Assembly: GCA_036186865.1 (NCBI GenBank)
Contig: AP025051.1
Coordinates: 26,834,878-26,898,877 of the forward strand
Direction of reading: 5' to 3'
Length of the DNA: 64,000 bases
Source of the DNA: Eustoma russellianum
Taxonomy: Eukaryota; Streptophyta; Magnoliopsida; Gentianales; Gentianaceae
Under the pieces are notes generated by a model. The model searched no databases. It was not told the origin of the DNA and saw only the letters and a list, made by a program, of their open reading frames with translations. The first letter of the stretch is position 1. Every line of letters begins with the position of its first letter. The position numbers were made by a program, and so were the translations under genes. Below, in pieces: positions 10,775-22,139 of this stretch.

Positions 10775-11454
10775 ACAATTGCGATTACATTCTTCGCAGG
10801 CCATCTTCAAGATATGGTAGCAGTGAAACAAAGGCGGCAACAATGCGGCAAAGTTTTGTTCTGCCATGTAACCATAGAGGGGATGCTTGCTAAGAAATCC
10901 ACCCAGATCTGGATAAAGAGCATTTGGAGTTTGCTGTCCTTCATAGTCCAAGTTTGAAGCTGTATCCAGATTACTTAGTTCCGGAGCAGAATTGATCTCA
11001 TAGAAGAGAAAAAGATTTGTACAGTAGAATAGGATCTTTTCTGTAAATCGTTGTAGTTGTAATAGATTTTGTACTTCAATAAAAATCCATTTTTCCCAAC
11101 TTTTTGTTCTTCGACTTCCTTCAGCCTTTTTGTCTTCAGTACGTGAAGTTTTATTTGCTTCATTTCAATAGGGAATGCAAATATTTATCTTTGGCTCTTG
11201 TAAAGTCTTGCTTGCTCTTTTTTACAAGCGTTTGTCTTCAGCTTCTCTTGCTCTATTTTAATAGTTTGCAAGTATTTGTCTTCAGATCAGCCAAAAGAGT
11301 ACCTTTTGTAGGCTAACTTTTTGCTGAAGTAATAAGCTTCAGCTTTTGCACTTAGCTCTTCAACTCTGCTAGGTCTTGATGAATTTTAAGATGTGGGAAA
11401 AACTTTGTCCCCTTCTCATCAATCCTTTTCGCTTCGTTGAGCTAGAATACAGGC

Positions 11455-12440
11455 AAATCTTGTCTTTATTGTTGAGACTTGTTGAATCCCTCAGTTCTGC
11501 TGAGGTGAAAATATAGGGAGCTTATTCTGTTGTTGAGTCCTGTTCAACCTCTCAGACCTGCTGAGTTAAAAATATAGGGAACTTATCCCGTTGTTGAGTC
11601 CTGCTCAACCTCTCAGACCTGCTGAGGTGAAGATATAGGGAACTTATCCCGCTGTTGAGACCTGCTCAACCTCTCAGACCTGCTGAGTTAAAAATATAGG
11701 GAACTTATCCCGTTGTTGAGTCCTGCTCAACCTCTCAGACCTGCTGAGTTAAAAATATAGGGAACTTATCCCATTGTTGAGTCCTACTCAACCTCTCAGA
11801 CCTGCTGAGGTGAAGATATAGGGAACTTATCCCACTGTTGAGACCTGCTCAACCTCTCAGACCTGCTGAGGTGAAAATATAGGGAGCTTATCCCGTTGTT
11901 GAGACCTGTTCAACCTCTCAGACCTGCTGAGTTAAAAATATAGGGAGCTTATCCCGTTATTGAGTCCTGCTCAACCTCTCAGACCTGCTGAGTTAAAAAT
12001 ATAGGGAACTTATCCCGTTGTTGAGACCTGCTCAACCTCTCAGACCTGTTGAGGTGAAAATATAGGGAGCTTATCCCGTTGTTGTGACATGCTCAACCTC
12101 TCAGACCTGCCGAGTTAAAAATATAGGGAACTTATCCCGTTGTTGAGTCTTGCTCAACCTCTCAGACCTGCTGAGGTGAAAATATAGGGAGTTTATCCCG
12201 TTGTTGAGACCTGCTCAACCTCTCAGACCTGCTGAGTTAAAAATATAGGGAACTTATCCCGTTGTTGAGTCCTGCTCAACCTCTCAGACCTGCTGAATTA
12301 AAAATATAGGGAGCTTATCTCGTTGTTGAGTCCTGCTCAACCTCTCAGTCCTGCTGGGGTGAAGATATAGGGAACTTATCCCGCTGTTGAGGCCTGCTCA
12401 ACCTCTCAGACCTGCTGAGGTGAAAATATAAGGAGCTTAT
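11455..12440. repeat. E2 minisatellite, 61 bp units
   Basis: About sixteen copies of a 61 bp unit (for example 11581, 11642, 11703) contain TTGAGTCCTGCTCAACCTCT, CAGACCTGCTGAG and ATATAGGGAACTTATCCCG. Units alternate in small variants (GTTAAAAATA or GGTGAAAATA). Each unit has a short inverted pair, TTGAG/CTCAA. A period of 61 cannot hold a reading frame. Confidence 0.93.
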
Positions 12441-13020
12441 CCCATCCTGCTGAGACCTGCTCAGCCTTCCAGACCTGCTGGGCAAAGTTAATGTTGAGAC
12501 CCGCTCAACCTTCCAGACCTGCTGGGGTAAGAATGTCGGGAAACCTGTCCTATCCTGCTGAGACTTGCTCAGCTTTCCAGTCCTGCTGGGGTAAGAATAT
12601 CGGGAAACTTGTCCCATCCTGTTGAGACCTGCTCAGCCTTCCAGACCTGCTGGGTAAGAATATCGGAAACCTGTCCCATCCTGCTGAGACATGCTCAGCC
12701 TTCCAAACCTGTTGGGTAAGAATATCGAGAAACCTGTTCCATCCTGCTGAGACCTGCTCAGCCTTCCAGACCTGCTGGTAAGAATATCGGGAATCCTGTC
12801 CCATCCTAGTGAGACCTGCTCAGCCTTCCAGACCTGCTGGGTAAGAATATCGGGAAACCTGTCCCATCCTGCTGAGACCTGCTCAGCCTTCTAGACCTGC
12901 TGGGTAAGAATATCGGGAAACCTGTCCCATCCTGCTGAGACCTGCTCAGCCTTCTAGACCTGCTGGGGTAAGATAATGTTGAGACCTGCTCAACCTTCCA
13001 GACCTGCTGGGGTATGCCCC
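12441..13020. repeat. E2 minisatellite, 62-63 bp units
   Basis: About nine units related to the 61 bp class carry AGACCTGCTCAGCCTTCCAG, GGTAAGAATATCGGGAAACC and GTCCCATCCTGCTG. On the minus strand (gag sense) the near-63 bp period keeps frames open and gives a repeated peptide, PSRSGRLSRSQQDGTGFPIF, in stretches 13183-12806, 12804-12550 and 12617-12345. Confidence 0.9.
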
Positions 13021-13226
13021 CACTTTTGTTGTGGGTGATAGATAGGCATAAATTATTAATCCATGCACCATATGGTGACTTATCTTTCCTGGCTGATTGC
13101 CAAACAAGAATGTCCCGTTGAATACAAGAAACTGGTCTTTTGATAATTATAGGGTTGAGACAGAAGATACCAGATGAACGCAAGAAGAGATAAACTCTGA
13201 TTCGATTGAATCAGGGACTGTTGCCG

Positions 13227-14093
13227 TTATATCAACCTTATATACTCAGGAAACCGTATCCCCCTTTTGTCAGAATCTGAGTCCTCATCACTTAGAAAAC
13301 CTTGATGAGACCCTGGTTTACAACTCTCATCTGGAGGGGGTCTACCAAAGTCTAGCCTGTTGTGGAGCCTAGACCTCGGATTATAAAAACGCTGCAGATG
13401 TCCCAACTCGATAAGACGCTCAATCTCTTGTCCGAGCTACCGACAATCTTCTGTATCATGCCCGATGTCATGATGATAAAGGCAGTATAATTGATGGTTT
13501 CTTTTGTGGACTGGTCCAGCCAGGGGCTGGGGTTCTTTTGCCAAAGATTTTTTCCTCATGTAGGAAAGGATATGAGCTTTTGAAGCCAGCAGAGAGTTCC
13601 TTTCCATTCCTCGGCCTCCTAGCCGAATCTTAACAGAGCACCTTTCCTGCAATGGTGCTTTGCCTTTATCATCAACTTTCCCGCCATGTTTGAAAGGCAG
13701 GGAAACTTTTTGATTGCATCTCAAGCTCTGGTGGCCATGCTTTTGTTTTGGTCGTCTTGTCCTGGCCATAAACTCAGCTTGACGCCTGGTACAGTAACCA
13801 GGCCGAGTAGGTGAATACTCCATGTGATCGAGCGGGTGAGAATTATTAGAACGGGACCCACTGGACTTGGCTGAAGATGCCTTCCCCTTCATTTCCTTCA
13901 CTACATCTTGGAAGACCTCTGGGTTGTGAGCCACATAACGGATGGCTCGAATGTGCTCTTCATACGTGAAGGCAATAGGAGTTGAGGATTCTCCTGGCTC
14001 CGTGGAGCATTGATCAGTTTCTTGTTGAGAAGATCTTTGGCTCCTCCTGGATGTCATAGGTTGCTTGGACCCTTGACTGTCTTTTTTACTCAT
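13227..14093 (-). pseudogene. E2 gag
   Basis: The frame begins at 14093 (MSKKDSQGSKQPMTS). It contains TYEEHIRAIRYVAHNPEVF, EYSPTRPGY and, near its end, YCLYHHDIGHDTEDCR, a motif typical of plant gypsy Gag. A single TAG at 13437-13439 interrupts the frame directly after that motif. The same frame then continues (LGQEIERLIELGHLQRFYN) to a natural stop at 13227-13229, about 288 codons in all. That is short for a gypsy Gag and has no zinc knuckle of the CX2C type. Gag alone could help package the RNA but cannot copy it. Confidence 0.85.
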
Positions 14094-14189
14094 CTTTCTC
14101 TCAATAGCTTCCTAGTATAATTAGAAGAGTTCTGAGTAATCGTCAGAAAAACTTTGAGTAGCTGTTTTCTGGGTTAAGGGACTAAGGGG

Positions 14190-14208
14190 CCCTTCCTCTA
14201 GCGCCAAA
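14190..14208 (-). other. E2 primer-binding site
   Basis: The minus strand next to the 5' LTR reads TTTGGCGCTAGAGGAAGG, similar to E1. The tRNA was not identified. Confidence 0.65.
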
Positions 14209-15181
14209 TGATGAAGCTGGATCTTCACCAAGGGTCTAGATGACCTCGTAATAGTTTCGTCAGTTAACTTGTAGAGTTATTAACTGGGATCGAAGATGTA
14301 TAGCTGGAATAGCACCAAATATCCTGCACAAGTAAGCATAGGTCAGAGGTCCCGGGGGGTCGGCCCCGGGAAGAACCCTCCGACGCTCAAGTCAGTTTGG
14401 GCCATATCTCACTGATATTATAATGTAAAGGGTGAGTTAGGAATTTCTCACAGTATTTGCCGAGGAGCAGAGTATATGAATTTTCTTTAGGGTCTGAATG
14501 ATTATATTTCAGATCCCCTTCTTTGTCTTGGTCCGCTTGCCTTTATAGATCTGTTTCCCGCCTTTGGCTTCTGATAGTAGATAGTGGATTGTGGAGGGAA
14601 TGTTTGCTTGGGGCAGAAAGCCTATAGACATAATAGGTCGACTGATGTGATTAATAGGTCGACTGATGTGATCAATAGGTCGATTGATGCGATTAATAGG
14701 CCGACTGATGGGATTAATAGGCTGCCCTGGTTGATGTGACTGATAGACCGATTGTCACAACCTTAGCGTGTTCAAGAATAATACCCAGCTGTAAACACTA
14801 TATTTGAACTGCACCTCTGTCCGAGGGTCTCCCGAAGTACTATCGTGATGGGTTCATTTGATATGGTACACAGCTGAACTCCGCCGAAGTGCGGGACTTG
14901 CTATGGTACACAGCTGAACTTTGCCGAAGTGCGGGACTTGGCCTTACACTGTGGAAGTAGTCTGAAGTGCGGTATCTAAATATAGGATGGCGTTCACGCT
15001 GAGGTGCATACCTTAGCATATTCCTTATAAGGACGCCATAATGCCCTGCTGAAGCGCCATTAAGGCGGAGCAGCCGTACTCAGGCGCTAAACTGCTGAAC
15101 TGTAGTACTTGGAACGTTGAGCCACTGAAATTAAGTTGTTGACTATTGTTGACTAACGGATGGTTCAATTATGGTTTATCA
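14209..15181 (-). repeat. E2 5' LTR (right side)
   Basis: It starts TGATGAAGCTGG and ends TTTATCA. It matches the left LTR closely, with one extra copy of the 21-22 bp unit (14630-14715). A minus-strand TATA-like CTATAAAGG lies at 14540-14548. Confidence 0.93.
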
Positions 15182-15186
15182 TCATG
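15182..15186. repeat. Target-site duplication of E2, right copy
   Basis: TCATG, identical to 9168-9172. Confidence 0.9.
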
Positions 15187-15830
15187 CATCACGTGTCTGG
15201 GAGAAGACCGAGGTACAGGCCAACAAGAATGTTTGTTAATGGTGGTAACACCTGAGAATTTTTGTCTTCTACTGATACAGATAATACTCTGTCAGAGACA
15301 AGTTTTTGGTGCCTTGACTGTAGTCCCCTAATACAAAGGCATTCGGGGTTTGCTTCTAAGGTTCTTGGCTTTCTTCTGATTTGTTCATTAATTTCTGTAT
15401 ACTATTAAAGTGTTCTGTATGGAGGTCTTGGCTATAGGTTTGTGTATTGGGCATAGTGGACTTGCATGAGTTAATGGTGTGAGCATGTTTGTCTCACAGC
15501 TCTGAAATGTATTTATCTCTGAGATCCGATTGTTGCTGGGAACGTCCGAAAATATGATTAGTCCCAAGGTGATTGTTTGTTAGGCCATTTTGTGCAGGAC
15601 ACGTGTGATTCAGTTTATCCTTGGTCACATGCCTCAATATTTGTTGCTACGTAGCAACGGAGCTCTGGAGTCTCGACGTGCCTGCGCTACATTTGTACGT
15701 TTTTTTGACCGTTATCATTGTCGTGTCTGCAGAAAAACATGCATATTTCTCGAGATTTGTGTGGATTGTTTCTCGTTGTCATGTTTATCATGGATGTTAT
15801 TTATTCGAAATGGACCCTTATCTCTTCCCT
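15187..15830. other. Unassigned flank of E2
   Basis: No open frame or element end was recognised. A stretch near 15598 (GTGTGATTCAGTTTATCCTT) resembles one near 8464 (GTGTGATTCGGATTATCCTT), which hints that both are parts of one older repeat. Confidence 0.35.
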
Positions 15831-15832
15831 TC

Positions 15833-16509
15833 TATAAATGTCCAAGTTGGGGATCGTGATTTCCGTCTTGCTTTTCTTCATCTTCTTAACTTTTCTTTAG
15901 CACATAAGTTTTGTCTTAAACGTTTCTGCTCCCATAAAACATCAAAGTAACCACCAACCAGCAAGTTCTCATTTTTTTCTTAGGTATGTTTTTCGGTCAT
16001 GATTTCGATGAGGGAGATGTTCAAGATTATAAAGTCAATGAAGCGAAAATAGAGGAGGTTGAGTGCTGTGAACAAACTGCTGGCCATTCCTAAAATCTAG
16101 AGCCAATTGAGGATTTAGGCCATGTCGGAACCCCTACGGCAAAGAAGGGTGTGCGAATATTTGTATTTGAGGATGTTACTTCCAAGCCTAGGAAATTAAG
16201 GATGACTCGTAGTTCGCATACAGCGGTTTCTGTAAAACCCTTAGCTGTTATGGCCTTAGACCCATAAAAATGGGGATTTACCTGTTAAATTACCACTTGG
16301 AGATGATTAGTAGGCAAATACCTATGGGGCACCCCTCTACTCAGGTGGAAGCTGTACATAGTATCCTTACCCAAGAGCAGATTGCTTTGATTTGTCATGA
16401 AATCAGGATGTATATGGAAACATATCAACCATTGTTCCCTAGTGGAGGGAACAACTCCTATAACCCTCCAAATGACCATAGATTGTTTTTTAGGAGTATT
16501 TCTTATTAG
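15833..16509 (+). pseudogene. Decayed unidentified ORF behind a TATA box
   Basis: TATAAATG at 15833-15840 precedes ATG 15988. The frame starts MFFGHDFDEGDVQDYKVNEA, an acidic N-terminus like that of the E2 antisense ORF. In-frame stops follow 'TAGHS', after 'MALDP', and again before 16270. The frame then continues (MGIYLLNYHLEM, HSILTQEQIALICHEIRMYM) to 16509. The continuous frame over about 170 codons suggests a former gene, perhaps the accessory ORF of another gypsy element whose remainder was removed at the Copia2 border (16600). The family is not recognised. Confidence 0.35.
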
Positions 16510-16600
16510 GATTAGATTGCCCTTCCTCATACCTCTGCAACTAATTTTAGAGGAGCACGAGATCCATCACCCTCAAATTCTTCCCAACTCCCTTCGATTC

Positions 16601-17726
16601 GTAAAATAGGTGGAAATCAGCTCAACTCAGCATAACAACTCAGGTTGTGGGCTGCGGGCTTGATGGGCTTGTGCTCAGGCTCGAGTTGTGGGCGGCGGGC
16701 AGATCAGGTCATATCAGCTGGGAAGAAAATTTGTTTAAGTTTAAACTTCTCCAGGTTGTTGGGATCGGCAAAGATTTTAGTTTGAAAATTTGTTCAGCTT
16801 TAACCGTGCTGAGCAGACCTGAAGTGGTTATGATCTGAAGGCTCAGATTGAACAGTTGTTCGATCCAACGGCTGTGGGGCAGACCTGATGCGATTATCTA
16901 ATCCATGGGTTCAGGCCGAGCATGTATTTGATCCTACGGCTGTAGTTGAACTGACTGTAACAACCTGACCTTAGTTTTCCCCTATAAATAGAGACCAAGC
17001 TAACCTCTGTGGTCACTGAAAAAACAAGAAATCATTCTCCTTCATTTCTCTCTACAATTCATCTCCCTCTCTGCAAAACGTCCATTCAGTGCACAAAAGT
17101 ATCTCTGCATTTTCAAGTCATCAGAGAAGCCATGGTACTTTACAAGTTCGTTGAGTTCATACGCTGCAGTGCTGCTCGTCTGAACTGATTTTGTTGTATT
17201 CTTGAAGACGGTTGCTTCTTCTGGTTGGGTATAGTATACCGGAGTAATACGTCTTAAAGACAGAGTCCTAGACTCACCCCAGACGTTCTGCTCAGCGGAA
17301 CTGCAGAGTTGCTATCAGCCTTGCACTATCGTACTGAGCTGTTGTCGAGCTGAGCTCTACTGTGTGCTGAGCTCGCTGATCGATTGATAGTGCAAGTCAT
17401 TCTACAGCGTAGCTGAGCTAAGCTCTACTGTGTGCTAAGCTCGACTGTTTGACTGAGAGCATCTGTTGTTTAGCAGCGCTGCCCTGCTGAGCTCTACTAT
17501 GTGCTGAGCTCGGCTGGACGGCTGATAGCACAGCACGGCTATTCTGCAGAGCTGCTGTGCTGAGGTTGGCATGTCAGACATCTGTTCAAGATGCAAACTC
17601 AATTGTGCTACTTGGACTGATCTGACTGATCGACACGTCCTGTCCTGAGCTCGTTAGGTCGGCTGTTGCTTTATTACACAAGCACACACTGTACAGAATC
17701 TGTTTTAACTTGAATTATTCGCAACA
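16601..17726 (+). repeat. Copia2 left LTR, truncated
   Basis: It matches the right LTR only from 26732 onward, so roughly the first 205 bp are missing. It has a TATA box CTATAAATA at 16984-16992. Three or four imperfect repeats of GAGCTCTACTGTGTGCTGAG lie at 17330-17540. It ends near TTCGCAACA. Confidence 0.85.
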
Positions 17727-17788
17727 AGCTTAAGACGTATTTTGCATATTGATTCTGTAATGTTTATTGAAACTTACAGTCTCTTTGC

Positions 17789-18994
17789 TTGTTTCTGCAC
17801 TTTACAGAAACTGAAATCGAGAACACAAGCTCAAGCTCTGTTCATGGCGCGGACGTAGAGAGTGCTGTTCCTTTGGCACCAAACGATAGGGTGCCTGTGA
17901 CTGCTCCTGCACTGGGTTATGCCGTGGCCCAAGTGGAGAAACCAAAGAAGCTCAGTGGCAGCTTCTTCAAAAGATGGCAGCAGAAGATGATGTTCTTCTT
18001 GACTGCCTTGGGGTTGACCAAGTAATTGACTGAGGACCCAGCTGTGGTGGAACCTGTGGATGGCCAGTCCTAGAATATGCAGAACACTCTTTTTGTTGAA
18101 GCGTGGAACTTCAACAATTACGTTTCTTTGACTTATATTTTGAGTCGTTTAGACAAGTCATTATATGGATTGTATTGTACGTACAAAACTGTAAAGTCTT
18201 TGTGGCAGGCATTGGAGAAGAAATATCGTACGGAAGACGCCGACACTAAGAAATTTATTGTCGATAGATTCTTGGATTTCAAAATGTCATATTCTCAAAC
18301 TGTTGTTTCTCAGGTTGAGGAACTACAGACGTTGGTAGCCGAGATGGAAGAGGAGGGCTTGCTGCTTAGTGAATCTTTCGTTGTGGCTGCGGTGATTGAA
18401 AAGCTAATTCTTTCGTGGAAGGAATTCAGAATCTATCTCAAGCACGAGAGAAAGGAGATGACATTGGAAGATATGATTATCCGACTCCGCATAGAGGAGG
18501 ATAATCGAAGATCTGAAAGAAAGCCACATGTCACTACTGGTCATGCCAAAGCCCATGTTGCCAAGGCGAAAAAGAAGAAAGGCCATCTTGGGTTGAACAA
18601 CAAAGGCAAGCAGATAGCCAAGAAGTTCACAGGAAAATGCTACAATTGTGGCATTCAGGGGCATGTTAGCCATGAATGGCGCAAGTCCAAGAAGAAACAG
18701 CCCAAGGCAAAGGGAAATCTTATTGATTCCATGGACGATCTGAACCTCTGTGTCATGGCCTCAGAGTGCAGTGCTGTGGGAAACATGCGCGAATGGTGGC
18801 TGGACACTGGCGCCACAAGACGTGTGTGCTCCAGCAGGGAAATGTTCTCAGAATACCAGCTCGAGAATCATGAACAACTTTACATGGCAAACTCTGCCTC
18901 ATCGAAGATCGACGGCGAGGGTAAAATTGCTTTGAAGCTAACCTTGGGGAAGCATCTGACTTTGCAGAATATGCTGCACGTCCCCGGCATCTGA
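17789..18994 (+). pseudogene. Copia2 gag and protease
   Basis: The frame 17789-18025 carries GSFFKRWQQKMMFFLTALG, typical of copia Gag starts of this group. After stops near 18023 and 18071, 18077-18994 holds the rest: SLWQALEKKYRTEDA, a basic region, and a zinc knuckle near 18637-18680 reading CYNCGIQGHVSHEW, with the last cysteine replaced by tryptophan. The protease motif WLDTGATRRVC lies near 18797-18830. The frame ends at 18994 after MLHVPGI. A T-rich stretch ending TTTACAG sits just before the first gag codons and could be a splice acceptor, but no donor was identified. Confidence 0.85.
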
Positions 18995-19987
18995 AAGAAC
19001 TTAGTTACTAGGGCTCTTCTAGTCATGCATGGCTTTATACTAGTGTTAGAGTCAAATAAAATTATACCTTCAAAAAATGGTAAGTATTTTGAGAAGGGGT
19101 ACTTATCGAATAGGATGTTTAAATTAGATGTCATCACTATTGTACCCAAGAAAGATTTGCCGCAGAGGCTAATAAAATTGCTTCCTCTTCTGTTCACATG
19201 CTCGAGTATTCTTGTTTATGATATTTGTCTTTGAAATATGTAAATTATAAGTCAATACAACGAATGGTTAATCTTGACTTATTACCCAAATTAAATTTTG
19301 ATAAGGAAAAATGTCAAATATGTATTGAAGCAAAAATGACAAAGGCACCATTTTTTCAATAGGAAGGAACACTGAACCTTTGTATTTAATTCATACAGAT
19401 GTGTGTGATTTAAAGTTTGTGCAAACGAGATGTGGTAAAAAGTACTTTGTCACTGTTATCGACGATTGCATAAGACACTATTATATTTATTTTCTAAGTA
19501 GCAAAGATGAGGCCATTGAGACTTTCGAAAACTATAAAAATGAAGTCGAGAATCAACTTAGCAAACGAATTAAAGCAATTCATAATGATAGAGGCGACGA
19601 ATATGATACACCGTTTAATGAAGTTTGTTCGGAATAAGGCATTATTCATCAAACAACTATACCATATTCGCCTCAATCGAATGGTATTGCTAAATTCAAG
19701 AACCGTACTCTGAAAGAAATGATGAATGCTATGTTAATAAGTTCGGTTTACCTTAAAACTTGTGGGGGGAAGCAATTCTCTCAGCTAACGTCATTTTGAA
19801 TAGAATTCCATCTAAAAAGATGGATGAAACCCACACGAGCTTTGGAAAGACCATAAGCCTAGCTATAAATACATGAAAGTGTGGGGGTGTCTGGCAAAGG
19901 TTGCTATACCTAAATCGAGACAAGTAAAAATTGAGCCTAAAACGTTTGGCTGCAAATTCATAGGATATCCGACGAATAGCAGTGTAT
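18995..19987 (+). pseudogene. Copia2 integrase, N-terminal and core part
   Basis: Fragments in changing frames are recognisable: GKYFEKGYLSNRMFKLDV (about 19079), LIHTDVCDLKFVQTRCGKKY and FVTVIDDCIRHYYIYF (19380-19637), AIHNDRGDEYD, and PQSNGIAKFKN after a TAA at 19635. The first catalytic Asp is in IDD and the second in NDRGD. Glu of the third motif is changed (the usual NGxAE reads NGIAK), which would inactivate the enzyme. The frame runs to codon ...SSVY at 19987, where the LTR-like insertion interrupts it. Confidence 0.8.
19983..19987. repeat. Target-site duplication of the 19988 insertion, left
   Basis: TGTAT. The right copy at 24187-24191 is TGCAT (one mismatch). Removing the insertion and one copy restores the Copia2 reading frame. 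Confidence 0.8.
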
Positions 19988-20935
19988 TGTAGGATCTGCA
20001 AGGCACCACTAGAAGGGGGAATAGTGAGTGCGGAAAATTTGTTTTTTAAAATTGTTTTAATCCAAAAACCCAACTTCTGAAAACAGTTTCTGTTTTCAGG
20101 ACCTGTTTTGAAACGTTTTGAAAACTAGGTTACAAGTCTTCAAAATTTCTGAAATTTGGAGAGATCTTAGTCTCAGATGTTCTGAGCATCTCCTAAAAAT
20201 TTCAGATTAAAATTCAACCTTTAATTTCTTTAAAAATCGTTGGTGGTCAGATTGAACAAATCTGTCAGAAAGGATAGTCTGATTTGAAAAATTAATTCCG
20301 ATTAAACCGTAACTCTAAATTATCTGAAAATTTAATGACAAACCCCTTTCTATATTTATTTAATTAGGTTGAAACAGTTTTGAAAGATTTTTTTGGATAG
20401 TTATTCAAATACGTTCAAAGTCTCAATCTTTGCAAGCCTGAAAATCAGACTGCACTAGTCTTAGAACTTTTGCCGTTTGGATAACTTATACTTGTCCAAA
20501 AGGGTTGAAACTTGTGCCAAATAAACCTTAAGACATGTGGCTATGTTTTTAAAAAGTTTCGTGATTTTTGAAGTTCGTTTACTATTTTTAAGAATATGAT
20601 AAAAATGATACTCTATGCTCGAAACTGAAAGTAAGTGCTGAAAAGTAAAGAACACAAGGAATTTTATGCTGGTTCGGTTAAATCAACCTAATCCAGTCTT
20701 CGAGGACACCTTCCTCGGTTATCACTAATCACAAAAAAACAAACAACACCTTACCACACAGGGTTGATGGAGTTACACACCAACTCCAACCCTTTAAAAA
20801 CCTTGTAAGTGATTACAACGATCACGAACACCACCACCGAGCGGATGCAAGATTGATCACACCTTGATAAATCTTTCACAATGATATGGCATGTATGGTG
20901 GTTTATATGAAGCCTATACAATATGTATGAATATG

Positions 20936-20943
20936 TATACAAT
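20936..20943. repeat. hAT target-site duplication, left
   Basis: TATACAAT, identical to 22132-22139. An 8 bp duplication is the hAT hallmark. Confidence 0.95.
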
Positions 20944-22131
20944 CAGTGGCGGAGCCAGGAGTCTCTTCTTGGAGGGGCACTGACAGGCTTCGCAATAGGA
21001 ATACCACGGGTCATCGTTTCGGACAGAGAAAACTGACAAAATCTTCTAGACATATTTTTGTATTATAACATAAAATACGTGAAAGAAAACAAATCTACCA
21101 ACCAATGTACAAAAAAAAATAAACAATACACAACAAACAACATGCGGATCATAATTATTTAATGAATATAGTAATATACATCAATACATACCTTTTATTT
21201 GCCTATTGCAAAACGAGAAGGAATGGACAAGGGATGCAAAAAGGTTCTCCGAGATGACATTGATTGAAATCGTTGCATAATATCTTCATATTCAATGGTG
21301 CTAAAAATTCATGCTCAAAGTAACACAATAAATAGTCCGATAGTACGTCACCTCCAAACCGGTTGCGTAGATCAGTCTTGATGATATTTATTGCAGAAAA
21401 ATTAGAAACAAACAACTGTCACAAAAGCTAGTGTTTAACAATGAGCATTTGGAAAAGCATATTACCTTTTACAGTTTACTGTCTGGATGCTGCATTAATG
21501 AACCAATCATATACGACGTACATAGTTGCCAAGAAATTGTAAAGTAGTTTTCACACCAGCAATAACCAACACTAAGGATTTAAATGCAACCTAAAGGTAT
21601 GTGTAGCTCTCAACTTTGAAACGACTTTAGAGCAACCAAATAAAATCACAAAAAGCCGTGTAATTGTAGCATCATCTCCAACGAAGTGGCACAACCGTAT
21701 GTCGTTTTTAAATTAATATATATTCAACTACCGAGCATCAGCCCTCACAGGATTCGTAAGATTAGCAACCAATTAAAAAAAGAAACTTTCATTTTCATAA
21801 GCAAACTAATGCAAAAAAAGTCTACTAGTTTTCAACGATTACCTTACATGCAAAAAAGACTAATAGTTTTCTAAATCTTGATTTTTTTAATATATTTAAG
21901 AGACCGAACTTCCGGTAAGTTTTAGACATATTTTAATCACTTAGCAGAGAATTGTCAAATGCTAAACACTATATATGTGACCACGTAACAGATGGTTAGT
22001 GTTCTGTCAAGCAAAGGCACACTTTGAACTGAATGGCCAAAAATACAAATACACCTACTTATCTATAGGATTTTTCCACCGACGTTGGGGGGGCACGTGC
22101 CCCTCCAGGCCCCCCTTTCCCTCCGCCCCTG
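20944..22131 (-). mobile_element. Non-autonomous hAT transposon (Tip100-like)
   Basis: The 1,188 bp element has terminal inverted repeats CAGTGGCGGAG (left) and CAGGGGCGGAG (right, reverse complement), 10 of 11 matching. An 8 bp TSD TATACAAT is perfect. CAGGGGCGGAG-type ends are characteristic of Tip100-like hATs. A transposase C-terminal piece lies at 21203-21415 on the minus strand, so this is an internal-deletion derivative. Near the right end is a perfect 14 bp palindrome GGGGCACGTGCCCC (22090-22103). Confidence 0.93.
21203..21415 (-). pseudogene. hAT transposase C-terminal fragment
   Basis: The minus-strand frame reads NFSAINIIKTDLRNRFGGDV and then LSDYLLCYFEHEF. FSAM.IIKT.LRNRM...L.D.L..Y.E is the conserved C-terminal dimerisation segment of hAT transposases of this group. 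Only about 70 residues remain, and the catalytic core and zinc finger are absent. It could not catalyse excision. Confidence 0.8.
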
Positions 22132-22139
22132 TATACAAT
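22132..22139. repeat. hAT target-site duplication, right
   Basis: TATACAAT. Confidence 0.95.

Larger units (their letters stand above)
9173..15181 (-). mobile_element. E2: complete gag-only, non-autonomous LTR retrotransposon
   Basis: The 6,009 bp element has LTRs 9173-10134 and 14209-15181, both TG...CA, and a perfect 5 bp TSD TCATG. The primer site (14190-14208) and polypurine tract (10135-10150) show minus-strand orientation. Between them only a gag-like gene (14093 to 13227), a large minisatellite (13020 to 11455) and a plus-strand TATA/ORF unit (10372-10774) are seen. No protease, RT, RNase H or integrase motif is visible on either strand. It must have been mobilised by another element's enzymes. 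The gag resembles that of E1. Confidence 0.92.

Noticed and set aside
11455..13020. Regular repeats that could be taken for a CRISPR array
   Set aside because: The units are contiguous, near 61-63 bp, with no unique spacers and no cas genes, and they lie inside an LTR element in plant-type DNA. It is a minisatellite.
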